From the NCBI RefSeq assembly GCF_042666875.1, contig NZ_JBHTCX010000003.1:186001-250000 (forward strand): DNA of 64,000 bases. The letters are read 5' to 3'. Each line of letters starts with the position of its first letter. Position 1 is the first letter of the stretch. Below, in pieces: positions 53,076 to 61,578 of this stretch. This stretch comes from Brachybacterium sp042666875 (GTDB taxonomy: Bacteria > Actinomycetota > Actinomycetes > Actinomycetales > Dermabacteraceae). A program made the translations under genes and the position numbers. Below the pieces are notes generated by a model, which was given only the letters and a program-made list of their open reading frames with translations, was not told the origin of the DNA and did not search any database.

Positions 53076-54323
53076 GTGTCCTCGAACCCCTCGCACTCCC
53101 CCGCCCCGCTGCCCGCCGGTCGCCTGCGGCTGGTCATCCTGGCGCTGTCCCTGGGCGCCTTCGCGATCGGCACCACCGAGTTCGCCAGCATGGGGCTGCT
53201 GCCGCAGATCGCGGACTCGCTCGAGGTGAGCATCTCCCAGGCCGGCATGCCCATCAGCCTCTACGCCCTCGGGGTGGTCGTCGGCGCACCGCTGGTGACG
53301 ATCGCCGCCGTGAGGACCCCGCGCGCCCGCCTGCTGGTGCTGCTGATCGGACTGATCGGCGCGGGCAACCTGCTCTCGGCCCTGGCGCCGGACTTCGCGG
53401 TCCTCGCCGCGGCGCGCTTCCTCGCCGGGCTCCCCCACGGCGCCTACTTCGGCGTCGCCTCCCTGGTGGCCGCGCGACTCTCCCCCGTCGGCCGACGGGC
53501 CCGCTCCGTCTCGCTGGTGATGCTGGGCCTGACCATCGCCACGATGCTCGGCGTCCCGGCCTCCACGGCGCTCGGCCAGAGCATCGGCTGGCGCTCCGCC
53601 TACGTGATCGTGGTGGTGATCGCCGCGGCCAGCACGGTCGCCGTCTGGCGCCTGGTGCCGGAGCCCGAGGGCACCGGTGCGGCTGCGTCGATCCGCGGCG
53701 AGCTGCGGGCCCTGCGGCGCGCCCAGGTGTGGTTCGGGCTCGGCATCGGCTCCATCGGCTTCGGCGGCATGTTCGCCGTCTACAGCTACATCGGCGAGAT
53801 CGTGCCGGGCGTGATGGGTCTCGGCGAGCGGGCGGTGCCCCTCGCGCTGTTCGTGTTCGGGATCGGCATGACGGCGGGGAATCTGCTCGCCGGTCGCCTC
53901 GCCGACCGCAGCATCTACGGCACCATCTTCCTGGGCCTGGCCGGGATGATGCTCAGCCTCGCGGTGTTCGCCCTCGTCGCCCACCAGGCGATCGCCGGCA
54001 TGGTCCTGCTGCTCGCGATCGCCGTGACGTCCCAGCTGATGGGCCCCTCGCTGCAGCTGTTCCTGCTCGACGCCTCTCCCGACGCCCCCTCGCTCGCCGC
54101 CGCGCTGCACCACTCGGCGCTGAACATCGGCAACTCCCTCGGGGCCGCGCTCGGCGCCGCCGTGCTCGCCGCGGGCTGGGGCCTGGTCGCCCCGGCGTGG
54201 ACGGGCGTCGTGCTCGCGGTCCTGGGGCTGGGGATCGCCGGTTGGTCGTATCTCGTGCACCGGCGGCAGGAGGCGCGGGATGAGCCTGTGACGGCCTCGG
54301 TCGAGGTGTCGGCGTCGAGTTGA
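53076..54323 (+). CDS. MFS transporter (AraJ/drug-efflux type)
   Basis: 415-residue, 12-helix major facilitator of the AraJ/DHA1 type. First helix LVILALSLGAFAIGTTEFAS includes the family's GTTEF motif; loop 2-3 and helix 5 patterns (GRRARS, ARFLAGLPHGAYFG) also fit. GTG at 53076 with CTGGAG is preferred; the longer frame upstream lacks hydrophobic pattern. Likely exports sugars or drugs; substrate unknown. Confidence 0.88.
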   Translation: MSSNPSHSPAPLPAGRLRLVILALSLGAFAIGTTEFASMGLLPQIADSLEVSISQAGMPISLYALGVVVGAPLVTIAAVRTPRARLLVLLIGLIGAGNLLSALAPDFAVLAAARFLAGLPHGAYFGVASLVAARLSPVGRRARSVSLVMLGLTIATMLGVPASTALGQSIGWRSAYVIVVVIAAASTVAVWRLVPEPEGTGAAASIRGELRALRRAQVWFGLGIGSIGFGGMFAVYSYIGEIVPGVMGLGERAVPLALFVFGIGMTAGNLLAGRLADRSIYGTIFLGLAGMMLSLAVFALVAHQAIAGMVLLLAIAVTSQLMGPSLQLFLLDASPDAPSLAAALHHSALNIGNSLGAALGAAVLAAGWGLVAPAWTGVVLAVLGLGIAGWSYLVHRRQEARDEPVTASVEVSASS

Positions 54324-54501
54324 TTCGCACCACCTGAGGTTCCCAGCAGTACCGTCGTCGTCTGGCTGCTCATGAGCCGACCGAAGCGGGCGACATGGGT
54401 GCAGGTCGGGGCACGAAGTCTCCTATGTCGTCCTACGTCGACGTTTCGCCACGTCGCCGTACGTCGACACAGCGTGACAAGCAGGCACTCCTTCCAGACT
54501 G

Positions 54502-54531
54502 CGCAATGTCGACATTTGTCGACAACTGCGC
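54502..54531. promoter_or_regulatory. Paired TGTCGACA palindromes upstream of hipB (candidate operator)
   Basis: Two copies of the palindrome TGTCGACA (54507-54514, 54517-54524) separated by two bases lie within a wider near-palindrome GCGCA...TGCGC. More GTCGAC-bearing copies sit further upstream (near 54437 and 54472). HipB dimers bind such repeated dyads cooperatively. Confidence 0.6.
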
Positions 54532-54579
54532 TTGTCGTAGTACCTCGACATTAGCGGTCGGCGCGCCTACTATCGCTGT

Positions 54580-55119
54580 ATGACCAGCCGTCGACTGCGC
54601 ACGCCCCAGGACATCGGGGCCGCCATCCGAGACGCCCGCACTACTCAGAACCTCACCCAGGCCGACCTCGCCCGCGCAGCCGGGGTCTCTCGCGACTGGT
54701 TGATCGGCGTCGAACAAGGAACCCGGCCCCGCGCGGAACTCACCAAGATCCTCTCCGTCCTCGAGACTCTGGACGTCCAACTCACCAGCGACGACGGCCC
54801 CCACGAGACGACGACCCGGCAGATCACGGTGCCGATGCCACAGGTTCAGATGCCCGTAATCCCTCAGGTCTCCACGAACGCGATCACGCAAGCGGCTATC
54901 GACGCCATCCGACAGACGCGACCGGACGCGATCGCCAGGATCATGCAGAAGAACACTGCCCCCGCCCTCGCGGCAGCGATGAAGGCCGCCTCCCCCCGGT
55001 CCACGGAGTCTCTGCTCAGAGCCATCGAAGCCAGTCGAGCCTCCATGGCAGCCTCGTTAGCGCGCGGGCCCCGCAGCGAAGCGCAGCACGACGACCACGA
55101 GAACGAAGCTGACGCGTGA
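54580..55119 (+). CDS. hipB: HipB-like XRE antitoxin / regulator
   Basis: 179-residue XRE-family HTH protein, longer than E. coli HipB. The HTH is NLTQADLARAAGVSRDWLIG followed by VEQGTRPRAEL. The C-terminal 110 residues are Ala-rich helices without a recognised domain, presumably contacting HipA. Overlaps hipA by GTGA (55116-55119). Expected to repress the pair by binding the upstream palindromes and to neutralise the kinase. Confidence 0.9.
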   Translation: MTSRRLRTPQDIGAAIRDARTTQNLTQADLARAAGVSRDWLIGVEQGTRPRAELTKILSVLETLDVQLTSDDGPHETTTRQITVPMPQVQMPVIPQVSTNAITQAAIDAIRQTRPDAIARIMQKNTAPALAAAMKAASPRSTESLLRAIEASRASMAASLARGPRSEAQHDDHENEADA

Positions 55120-56360
55120 TCAAACGTCTGCACATGGTCACCAACGGGAGAGTGATCGGGTATCTCGACGAGATCCGCGGAGGAGCGCTCGAACTCGTCA
55201 CCCCGCCCCTGGAGGACACCGCGCGCGTCTCTCTGGCCTTCGCGCCGAGCACAAAGCCAGTCCAGCGGCGCAAGGCGCGCGCCTACATCGAGGGACTGCT
55301 GCCAGATTCAGAAGATGCACGCAGAGCCATCGCCACCCAGTTCCACGTCTCCGCCAACAACCCCTTCGCACTGCTGTCGGTCATCGGCCGGGACTGCCCC
55401 GGCGCGATCCAGTTCCTCTCGGACGAGGTGATGGCTGACCTGGGCGCCGGTGGCCTGGAGCCTGTGTCAGAACAAGACATCGGCCAACGCATCAGAGCCC
55501 TCAGAGAGAACTCTGACCAACCGTGGCTGGGAGGACATGAACACTGGTCCCTGGCCGGAGCACAGTCCAAGTTCACGCTTCGCCGGAAAGACGAGAGGTG
55601 GTTCGTGGCGCACGGCGCCGAGCCGACCACTCACATCGTCAAGCCAGGGGTTCGCGGACTCAACAAGCAGGCGCTGATCGAGCACGTCTCGCTGCGAACC
55701 TTCCAGATTCTGGGCATGCCCACCGCACCCTCGCAGTACATGCTCTTCGACGGCGAGCCTGCGATCGTCGTGGCGCGCTTCGACCGCGTCCCCACGCCGG
55801 ACGGCCAGCTGCTGCGCGCCCATCAGGAAGATCTCTGCCAGGCGACATCCACCCTTCCCGGCGCCAAGTACAACGTGACCGCGAAAGATGTGGTGGAACT
55901 TCTGACCCTGCACGGCGCCTCGGGCATGGACATCATCACGTTCGTGCGGTCAGTGCTCGCGAACTGGTTAATCGGAGCTCCCGACGGGCACGCCAAGAAC
56001 TACTCGGTGCTGCTGACGCCGGATGACGTGGCGCTCGCTCCCCTGTACGACGTCTCCACAGGTCTGGGATACGGCGCCGACTGGCCGAAGGTGGCGATGG
56101 GCATCGGCGGCGAGAAGGAATTTTCGCGGATACGTCGCCACCACGTGGAGAAGTTCGCCGCGGATCTGCTCGGCGAGGCTCTGGTTGATGACGTCCTTGA
56201 AATGGCGATACAAACGGCCCGAGCGATCCCGGATGCATTCCGGATCGCCTGCGATGAAGTCCCCGTCGACCCCGAGGGTGCGGCGCAGCTGGAACGGACC
56301 CGCAGAGACGTGGGCGCACATTGCTCACGCGCGTTGGCAGTCCTCACGGGCCCCGCCTAA
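55116..56360 (+). CDS. hipA: HipA-family serine/threonine kinase toxin
   Basis: 414-residue HipA kinase. The N-terminal Couple_hipA part ends near residue 120; the ATP loop region has HWSLAGAQSKFTL; the catalytic region has FVRSVLANWLIGAPDGHAKN (Asp, His, Asn) followed by the metal-binding PLYDVSTGL. All expected catalytic residues are present. HipA kinases phosphorylate tRNA synthetases such as GltX and cause dormancy or persistence. GTG start coupled to hipB. Confidence 0.92.
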   Translation: MIKRLHMVTNGRVIGYLDEIRGGALELVTPPLEDTARVSLAFAPSTKPVQRRKARAYIEGLLPDSEDARRAIATQFHVSANNPFALLSVIGRDCPGAIQFLSDEVMADLGAGGLEPVSEQDIGQRIRALRENSDQPWLGGHEHWSLAGAQSKFTLRRKDERWFVAHGAEPTTHIVKPGVRGLNKQALIEHVSLRTFQILGMPTAPSQYMLFDGEPAIVVARFDRVPTPDGQLLRAHQEDLCQATSTLPGAKYNVTAKDVVELLTLHGASGMDIITFVRSVLANWLIGAPDGHAKNYSVLLTPDDVALAPLYDVSTGLGYGADWPKVAMGIGGEKEFSRIRRHHVEKFAADLLGEALVDDVLEMAIQTARAIPDAFRIACDEVPVDPEGAAQLERTRRDVGAHCSRALAVLTGPA

Positions 56361-56395
56361 GACTCACGCAGCAACGCCTGTCCTGATTGCCTACG

Positions 56396-57313
56396 TCACG
56401 AGCCGTCACCGAGATCCGTCGCGGCGCGCCGCTCGCGCATCCTGGCGACTGCTCCACGCACCTCGACAGGTGCACGATAGGTTCTCCCGAGATCTCGCTC
56501 TGCCTCATCGTCGCAACCCCCTCCGAGCACCAGCCCCCTGCTGACCAGATTGTCCATGCTCAGGGAGACGCGAACGAGCCGCCACAGCTCGGCGGCTACG
56601 ACATGCCCGGTGCGACGGTCGATCGGCACGTCACGGATATGCGGATGGCGCAGAAGGCCGACCAGGAAGTGCACAGTCTCGGAGCAATGGATGAGCTCCG
56701 CGTCCCCGGGGTGGTCCGGGAGCACCAGCCCGTCCGGTCCGCTCGCCACCAGAAGGGCAACGAGACTGTCCTCGCTGAGAACTCCCCCCGTCCCGCCGAA
56801 CCACAGGCCGGTGCCGACGTCGGCATGCTCGAGCCCGATCTCGATCATGGACTGTGCCTCATCGACGTCCAGACCGGGGACCGTGCCGGCCATCGAGGAT
56901 GCTCGGTGCCCCTCGGAGACACGCACCGATCCGTCCGCGCGAAGAAGCACACCGTGCCGGATCAAGACGCTCCATACGAACTGCGTGAGTGAGTCGCCGC
57001 GGTGCCGCCACCACGTATCGATCGGGGCGTCGCCGAAGATAGACCTTTCGACCTGCCGGCGGTCCACCGCGAACAGGTCGCCCCGTTTGGTGAGCCGTCG
57101 GCCCTCCCCGATGAAGTCGACCAGATGTCGCATCGTCCGGAAGAACGGTAACTGGTCGAGCCCCACCGCCATAGCGGCCGGTCGGGCTGCGTCGGCCGGT
57201 TCTGTGGTCGACGTCGGAGCGTCCCCGAGGAACCATGGGACCTGCCGGACGCGCGGTTCGGGAATGTCACTGAGGTCGTCGGGACCGGTGCCGTGCGCAT
57301 AGTCGATGGTCAT
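56396..57313 (-). CDS. Conserved hypothetical protein
   Basis: 305-residue soluble protein. Residues 50-85 (FRTMRHLVDFIGEGRRLTKR then GDLFAVDRRQVE) resemble a segment found in many actinobacterial hypothetical and plasmid pRiA4b ORF-3-like proteins, where a TxxGxLxxxD pattern recurs. Nothing suggests catalysis. ATG at 57313 (MTIDYAHGTG) is preferred to a longer frame. Convergent with hipA across 35 nt. Confidence 0.7.
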   Translation of the reverse strand: MTIDYAHGTGPDDLSDIPEPRVRQVPWFLGDAPTSTTEPADAARPAAMAVGLDQLPFFRTMRHLVDFIGEGRRLTKRGDLFAVDRRQVERSIFGDAPIDTWWRHRGDSLTQFVWSVLIRHGVLLRADGSVRVSEGHRASSMAGTVPGLDVDEAQSMIEIGLEHADVGTGLWFGGTGGVLSEDSLVALLVASGPDGLVLPDHPGDAELIHCSETVHFLVGLLRHPHIRDVPIDRRTGHVVAAELWRLVRVSLSMDNLVSRGLVLGGGCDDEAERDLGRTYRAPVEVRGAVARMRERRAATDLGDGS

Positions 57314-57793
57314 TCCCCGAGCGTGGTGGCACCGCTGAGCGAGCGCCACGACATGGGCATCGCTGTGGATCGTGCATGTCTGGGGAGGAACGACGGGTTG
57401 GCCGCCATCGCGCTCACGTGCGGCCGACACGTACATGTGTCCGGGTCACTAGGTCCGCCCCGGCACAAGAGCGCGTGGGCCGACGAACACGAGCCGCCCA
57501 CGGATCTGGCAAGGGTCGCCGGCGGCCGAGGCAGCGCACCCGTTACCCCTTCGTGATCTGCGTCGCTCCGTCGAGCCGGCATCCCCGCCGCGACCTCCCC
57601 TGATAACCCGCCGGCCACTCACTCGACCTGCCGCGCCAGACCCCTTCCGCATCCCGAATCGACGCCGCTCGCTTGCCCTCCCCCGCCCCGCCCTCTAGCG
57701 TCGACGACCAGCGGGGCGCCCCATGAACACCATCGGGGAGCTTCCGCATGCAAGATTCCGGCCTGCATCCGAGACGACATCTGAGGCGCTTCT
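57314..57793. other. 480-nt gap before the opuC operon
   Basis: It should hold the divergent promoters of the hypothetical gene and the opuC operon. The only notable item is a 24-codon open frame at 57723-57797 that ends over the GTG of the first opuC gene. Other open frames here look like composition artefacts. Confidence 0.5.
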
Positions 57794-57797
57794 GTGA
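57723..57797 (+). CDS. Possible 24-residue leader peptide upstream of the opuC operon
   Basis: ATG AAC ACC ATC GGG GAG begins a 24-codon frame (MNTIGELPHARF...) whose TGA overlaps the GTG start of the permease gene by 3 bases (57794-57797). The permease itself starts MNIGEF, so the leader repeats a very similar start. Coupling of a leader to permease translation would be the role; a chance frame is quite possible. Confidence 0.3.
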   Translation: MNTIGELPHARFRPASETTSEALL

Positions 57798-58438
57798 ACA
57801 TCGGCGAATTCGTCCGCTCTCGCTCCGGTGAGATCATCTTCGCCTCGTTCCAGCATTTCAGCCTCGTCGTCCAATCGGTCGCCATCGCGACGCTGATCGC
57901 CGTGGCGATCGCCGCGCTGGTCCACCGCAGTCCCACCGGTCGCGGCGTCGCGAACGCGGTCAGCGCGATCGGGCTGACGATCCCCTCCTTCGCCCTCATC
58001 GGACTGATGGTCGCGCCGTTCGGGTTCGGCGTGGCCCCTGCCGTGATCGTCATCGTCTTCTTCGCGACCCTGCCGATCCTGCGCAACGCGATCGTCGGCC
58101 TCGCCGGCGTCGACCCCGCCGTCATCGAATCCGCCCGCGGCGTCGGCATGAGCCGCCTGGGCACGTTCTTCCGCGTCGAACTGCCGCTGGCCTGGCCCGT
58201 CATCCTCAGCGGGGTGCGGGTCTCGGCGCAGATGGTGATGGGCGTCGCCGCCATCGCCGCCTACGTGCTCGGACCGGGACTGGGTGGATTCATCTTCCAG
58301 GGGCTCTCGCGCCTGGGCGGTGCGGGAGCGATCGAATCCGTCATCACCGGCATCGTCGGCGTGGTGCTGCTGGCACTGATCCTCGACCTCATCCTGCTGG
58401 GCATCGGCAGGCTCACGACCTCGAAGGGCATCCGTTGA
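57794..58438 (+). CDS. Glycine betaine/choline ABC transporter permease (OpuCB/ProW type)
   Basis: 214-residue permease with about five hydrophobic segments and the BPD_transp_1 EAA loop (VIESARGVGMSRLGTFFRVE). VGLTIPSF-like AIGLTIPSFALIGLM is typical of OpuCB. GTG start at 57794. Followed by the ATPase gene with a TTGA overlap. Forms an osmoprotectant importer with the three following genes. Confidence 0.92.
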   Translation: MNIGEFVRSRSGEIIFASFQHFSLVVQSVAIATLIAVAIAALVHRSPTGRGVANAVSAIGLTIPSFALIGLMVAPFGFGVAPAVIVIVFFATLPILRNAIVGLAGVDPAVIESARGVGMSRLGTFFRVELPLAWPVILSGVRVSAQMVMGVAAIAAYVLGPGLGGFIFQGLSRLGGAGAIESVITGIVGVVLLALILDLILLGIGRLTTSKGIR

Positions 58439-59691
58439 CCGACACCGACCAGACCACCGCACCCGCGGACCACGAGATCAGCGGACGCTCGATCCGCCTC
58501 GAGGACGTCACCAAGCGCTACCCCGGGCAGGCGCGCCCCGCCGTGGACGGCGTGACCCTCGAGATCCCCGAGGGCCAGGTCGTCATGCTCGTGGGCCCCT
58601 CGGGCTGCGGCAAGACCACCACGCTGAAGATGATCAACCGCCTGATCGAGCCCAGCGAGGGCCGCATCATGCTGGGCGATGAGGACGTCACCTCGATCGA
58701 CGGCGACCAGCTGCGCCGCCGCATCGGCTACGTCATCCAGGCCGGCGGGCTCTTCCCCCACATGAGCGTCTCCCAGAACATCGCGCTGGTGCCCAAGATG
58801 CTCGGCTGGGACAAGGCCCGCATCACCGCCCGTATCGACGAACTGCTCGAGCTGGTGGGCCTGGACCCCGACGTGTACCGCCACCGGTACCCCAAGGAGC
58901 TCTCCGGCGGCCAGCAGCAGCGCGTCGGCGTGGCCCGCGCCCTCGCCGCCGATCCCCCGGTGCTGCTGATGGACGAGCCCTTCGGGGCGGTCGACCCGAT
59001 CACCCGCCAGCGCCTGCAGGACGAGCTGATCCGGATCCAGCAGGAGGTGCGCAAGACGATGGTCATCGTCACGCACGACTTCGACGAGGCCGTGAAGCTC
59101 GGCGACTGGATCGTCGTCTTCCGCGACAGCGCCCAGATCGTCCAGTACGACACCCCCGAGCGGATCCTCGCCGAGCCCGCCGACGAGTTCGTCGAGGACT
59201 TCATCGGCTCCGGCGCGGCGCTGAAGCAGCTCGCCCTGCGCCGCGTGCGCGAGGTCGAGACGATCGAAGCCGTCGTCGCCCCCGCCGGCGGAAACGCGGC
59301 CGAGGCCCTGGAGCGCGCGAAGCAGATCGGACACAACCACGTCGTGGTCACCGACAAGCGCGACCGGCCGATTGCCTGGCCCTCCCGTCGGGCCCTGTCC
59401 CGCATGCAGCAGCTGCCCACGGAGCTGGACCCGGCGCTGCCGGCCGTGGGCTCCGGCGCCACCCTCAACGATGCGCTGGACACCATGCTCGTCTCCAGCG
59501 CCGGCGCCTGCCTCGTCACCGGCCGCAACAGCGTCTTCGAGGGCGTCGTGGACGTCGAGACCGTGATGGACGCGATCACCGCAGCCCGCGAAGCCGCCGC
59601 CGAGCGCTCGACCGATGCGCCGGTGGGCACCAACACCGGCACGGTCGCGGCCGTTCCCGCCGAGGACGCGGAGGCTTCCGCCGATGACTGA
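58435..59691 (+). CDS. Glycine betaine/choline ABC transporter ATP-binding protein (OpuCA/ProV type)
   Basis: 418-residue ATPase. Walker A GPSGCGKTTTL, Q-loop VIQAGGLFPHMSV, signature LSGGQQQRVGVARAL, Walker B VLLMDEPFGAVDP, H-loop TVIVTHDFDEA-like IVTHDFDEA. The C-terminal 130 residues form a CBS pair (HVVVTDKRDRPIAWPSR; GATLNDALDTMLVSSAGACL) that senses ionic strength or nucleotides in OpuA/OpuC proteins. TTG start overlaps the permease stop (TTGA) and its end overlaps the next permease by 8 nt. Confidence 0.93.
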   Translation: MTDTDQTTAPADHEISGRSIRLEDVTKRYPGQARPAVDGVTLEIPEGQVVMLVGPSGCGKTTTLKMINRLIEPSEGRIMLGDEDVTSIDGDQLRRRIGYVIQAGGLFPHMSVSQNIALVPKMLGWDKARITARIDELLELVGLDPDVYRHRYPKELSGGQQQRVGVARALAADPPVLLMDEPFGAVDPITRQRLQDELIRIQQEVRKTMVIVTHDFDEAVKLGDWIVVFRDSAQIVQYDTPERILAEPADEFVEDFIGSGAALKQLALRRVREVETIEAVVAPAGGNAAEALERAKQIGHNHVVVTDKRDRPIAWPSRRALSRMQQLPTELDPALPAVGSGATLNDALDTMLVSSAGACLVTGRNSVFEGVVDVETVMDAITAAREAAAERSTDAPVGTNTGTVAAVPAEDAEASADD

Positions 59692-60457
59692 GGTCGGGAC
59701 CCCAGCAGAAACCTCCACGGCCACGGACGAGTCCATCCGGGGCTGGCGGGCGCTCGGCGTGCAGATCGCCGTGCTCCTGGCCATCCTCGTCGGTTTCGGG
59801 ATCTGGCTCGCGTTCGCGCCGCTGTCGGAATCCGAGCGAACCACCCTGAACCCGTCCTCGCTGCTGGAGCTGACCGGGCAGCACCTCGCGCTCACGTTCG
59901 TGGCCACGGTGATCGTGCTGGTCATCGCCATCCCCCTGGGCATCCTGCTCACCCGAGGCCCGATGCGGGCCGTGGCCGAACCCGTGCTCGCGATCGCGAA
60001 CGTCGGCCAGGCGGCCCCCGCCGTCGGCCTCATCGTGCTGCTGGCGGCGCTCATCCCCAACGGCTTCCGGGCCGCGGTGATCGCGCTGGTGCTCTACGCC
60101 GTCCTCCCGGTGCTGCGCAACACGATGATCGGCATCCAAGGCGTCGACCAGCGCCTGGTCGAGGCCGGCCGCGGCATGGGGATGACCTCCCTCGCGGTGC
60201 TGCTGCGCGTGGAGCTGCCGCTGGCCGTGCCCGTCATGCTCTCCGGCGTGCGCACCGCACTGGTGCTGCTGGTGGGCACCGCCTCGCTGGCCGCCTTCGT
60301 CAACGGCGGCGGCCTCGGCCTGCTGATCACCACCGGCGTGAACCTCTACCTCTTCGACGTCCTCAGCGCCGGCGCCCTGCTGGTCGCGCTGCTCGCCCTG
60401 TTCATCGACTGGCTCGGACGCGTCGTCGAGCACATCGCCCGACCGAAGGGACTGTGA
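59684..60457 (+). CDS. Glycine betaine/choline ABC transporter permease (OpuCD type)
   Basis: 257-residue permease with an extra N-terminal helix (LGVQIAVLLAILVGFGIWLAF) before the BPD_transp_1 core; EAA loop LVEAGRGMGMTSLAVLLRVE. Second membrane subunit of the osmoprotectant importer. ATG at 59684, inside the end of the ATPase gene. The binding-protein gene begins 6 nt later. Confidence 0.92.
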   Translation: MTEVGTPAETSTATDESIRGWRALGVQIAVLLAILVGFGIWLAFAPLSESERTTLNPSSLLELTGQHLALTFVATVIVLVIAIPLGILLTRGPMRAVAEPVLAIANVGQAAPAVGLIVLLAALIPNGFRAAVIALVLYAVLPVLRNTMIGIQGVDQRLVEAGRGMGMTSLAVLLRVELPLAVPVMLSGVRTALVLLVGTASLAAFVNGGGLGLLITTGVNLYLFDVLSAGALLVALLALFIDWLGRVVEHIARPKGL

Positions 60458-60463
60458 TCGAGC

Positions 60464-61495
60464 ATGCTGCCCCGCACCACCTCCGCGCCCTCCAAGGCCA
60501 CCTCCGCCGCCCGCTCCCGCCTGGGACGCCGCGAGTTCGGTGCCCTCGCCCTGCTCCCCCTGGCCGGCTGCGGCTTGCGCCCGGCCACCGCCTACACGCC
60601 CGAGGTCGCCCCCGGCTCGATCCAGCCCATCGACGGCCTGCCGGACGACGCCACCATCACCGTGACCGGGAAGAACTTCACCGAGCAGCTGATCCTCGGC
60701 AAGATCGGCGTGCTCGCCGCCCAGGCCGCCGGATTCACCGTCAACGACCTCACCAACGTGCCCGGCAGCGTCCCGGCGCGTGAGCTGATGACCTCCGGCA
60801 GCGCCGACATGACCTGGGAGTACACGGGCACGGCCTGGCTGACCTACCTCGGGGAGACCGAGGGCATCCCGGACAAGCAGGAGCAATGGGAGGCCGTGCG
60901 CGAGGCGGACGCCGAGAACGACCTGACCTGGCTCGAGCCCGCACCGCTGAACAACACCTACGCCTTCGCCGTGCGCACCGAGGCCATCGAGGAGCTCGGC
61001 GGAGTGCGCACGCTCAGCGACCTCGCGGAGCTTCCCGTCGAGGAACGCACCCTCTGCGTCGAGGCCGAGTTCAACTCCCGGGCCGACGGGCTGCTGCCGA
61101 TGCTGGAGACCTACGGCATCCCCCGCGGCGACGCCGACGGGGTGCCTGCGGACAACATCAGCATCTACGACACCGGCGCCGTGTACACCGCGACCGACCG
61201 GGGCTCATGCAACTTCGGCGAGGTCTTCACGACCGACGGCCGCCTCGACAGCCTCGACCTCACCGTGCTCGAGGACGACCTCGGCTTCTTCCCCGCCTAC
61301 AACGTCGCCCCGGTCCTGAACTCCACCACCCTGGAGACCTACCCACAGCTCGCCGACGTCTACGCCCAGGTCACGCCCTTCATCACCGACGAGGCGCTGC
61401 GCGAGCTGAACCTGCGGGTCGACGAGGGCGGCGAGCTCCCGGCCGACGTGGCCTTCGAGTACATGGTCGAGCAGGGGCTGGTCACGGAGCCCTGA
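60464..61495 (+). CDS. Glycine betaine/choline-binding lipoprotein (OpuCC/OsmF type)
   Basis: 343-residue quaternary-amine-binding protein. Twin-arginine signal (LGRREFGALALLPL) and a lipobox LAGC. Mature start ITVTGKNFTEQLILGKIG is the OpuAC-family signature, followed by SADMTWEYTGTAWLTYLG. It captures glycine betaine, choline, carnitine or ectoine outside the membrane for OpuCB/CD; ligand not decided. Confidence 0.92.
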   Translation: MLPRTTSAPSKATSAARSRLGRREFGALALLPLAGCGLRPATAYTPEVAPGSIQPIDGLPDDATITVTGKNFTEQLILGKIGVLAAQAAGFTVNDLTNVPGSVPARELMTSGSADMTWEYTGTAWLTYLGETEGIPDKQEQWEAVREADAENDLTWLEPAPLNNTYAFAVRTEAIEELGGVRTLSDLAELPVEERTLCVEAEFNSRADGLLPMLETYGIPRGDADGVPADNISIYDTGAVYTATDRGSCNFGEVFTTDGRLDSLDLTVLEDDLGFFPAYNVAPVLNSTTLETYPQLADVYAQVTPFITDEALRELNLRVDEGGELPADVAFEYMVEQGLVTEP

Positions 61496-61525
61496 GCGCG
61501 GGGTGCCCGTACGGCGCCTCCGCGC
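61496..61525. terminator. Possible bidirectional hairpin between opuC operon and pucR-like gene
   Basis: GCGCGG (61496-61501) and CCGCGC (61520-61525) pair, with an inner GGTGCC/GGCGCC stem. It sits in the convergent gap. No T-run is seen. Confidence 0.35.
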
Positions 61526-61578
61526 GGGGGGCCGGTGCGTCTCGTTCTAGCGTGCCGGGCCCGCACGAGAGTACGTCC

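Noticed and set aside
52992..54260. 422-codon minus-strand frame opposite the MFS gene
   Set aside because: Its Gln/Glu/His/Arg-rich composition is the complement of hydrophobic codons; not a real protein.
57310..57618. 102-codon minus-strand frame upstream of the hypothetical gene
   Set aside because: No ribosome site or conserved pattern; overlaps the expected promoter region.
58261..60060. Very long minus-strand open frame opposite the opuC genes (and another at 59576-60886)
   Set aside because: Both lie opposite genes with complete ABC motifs and have no recognisable protein pattern.
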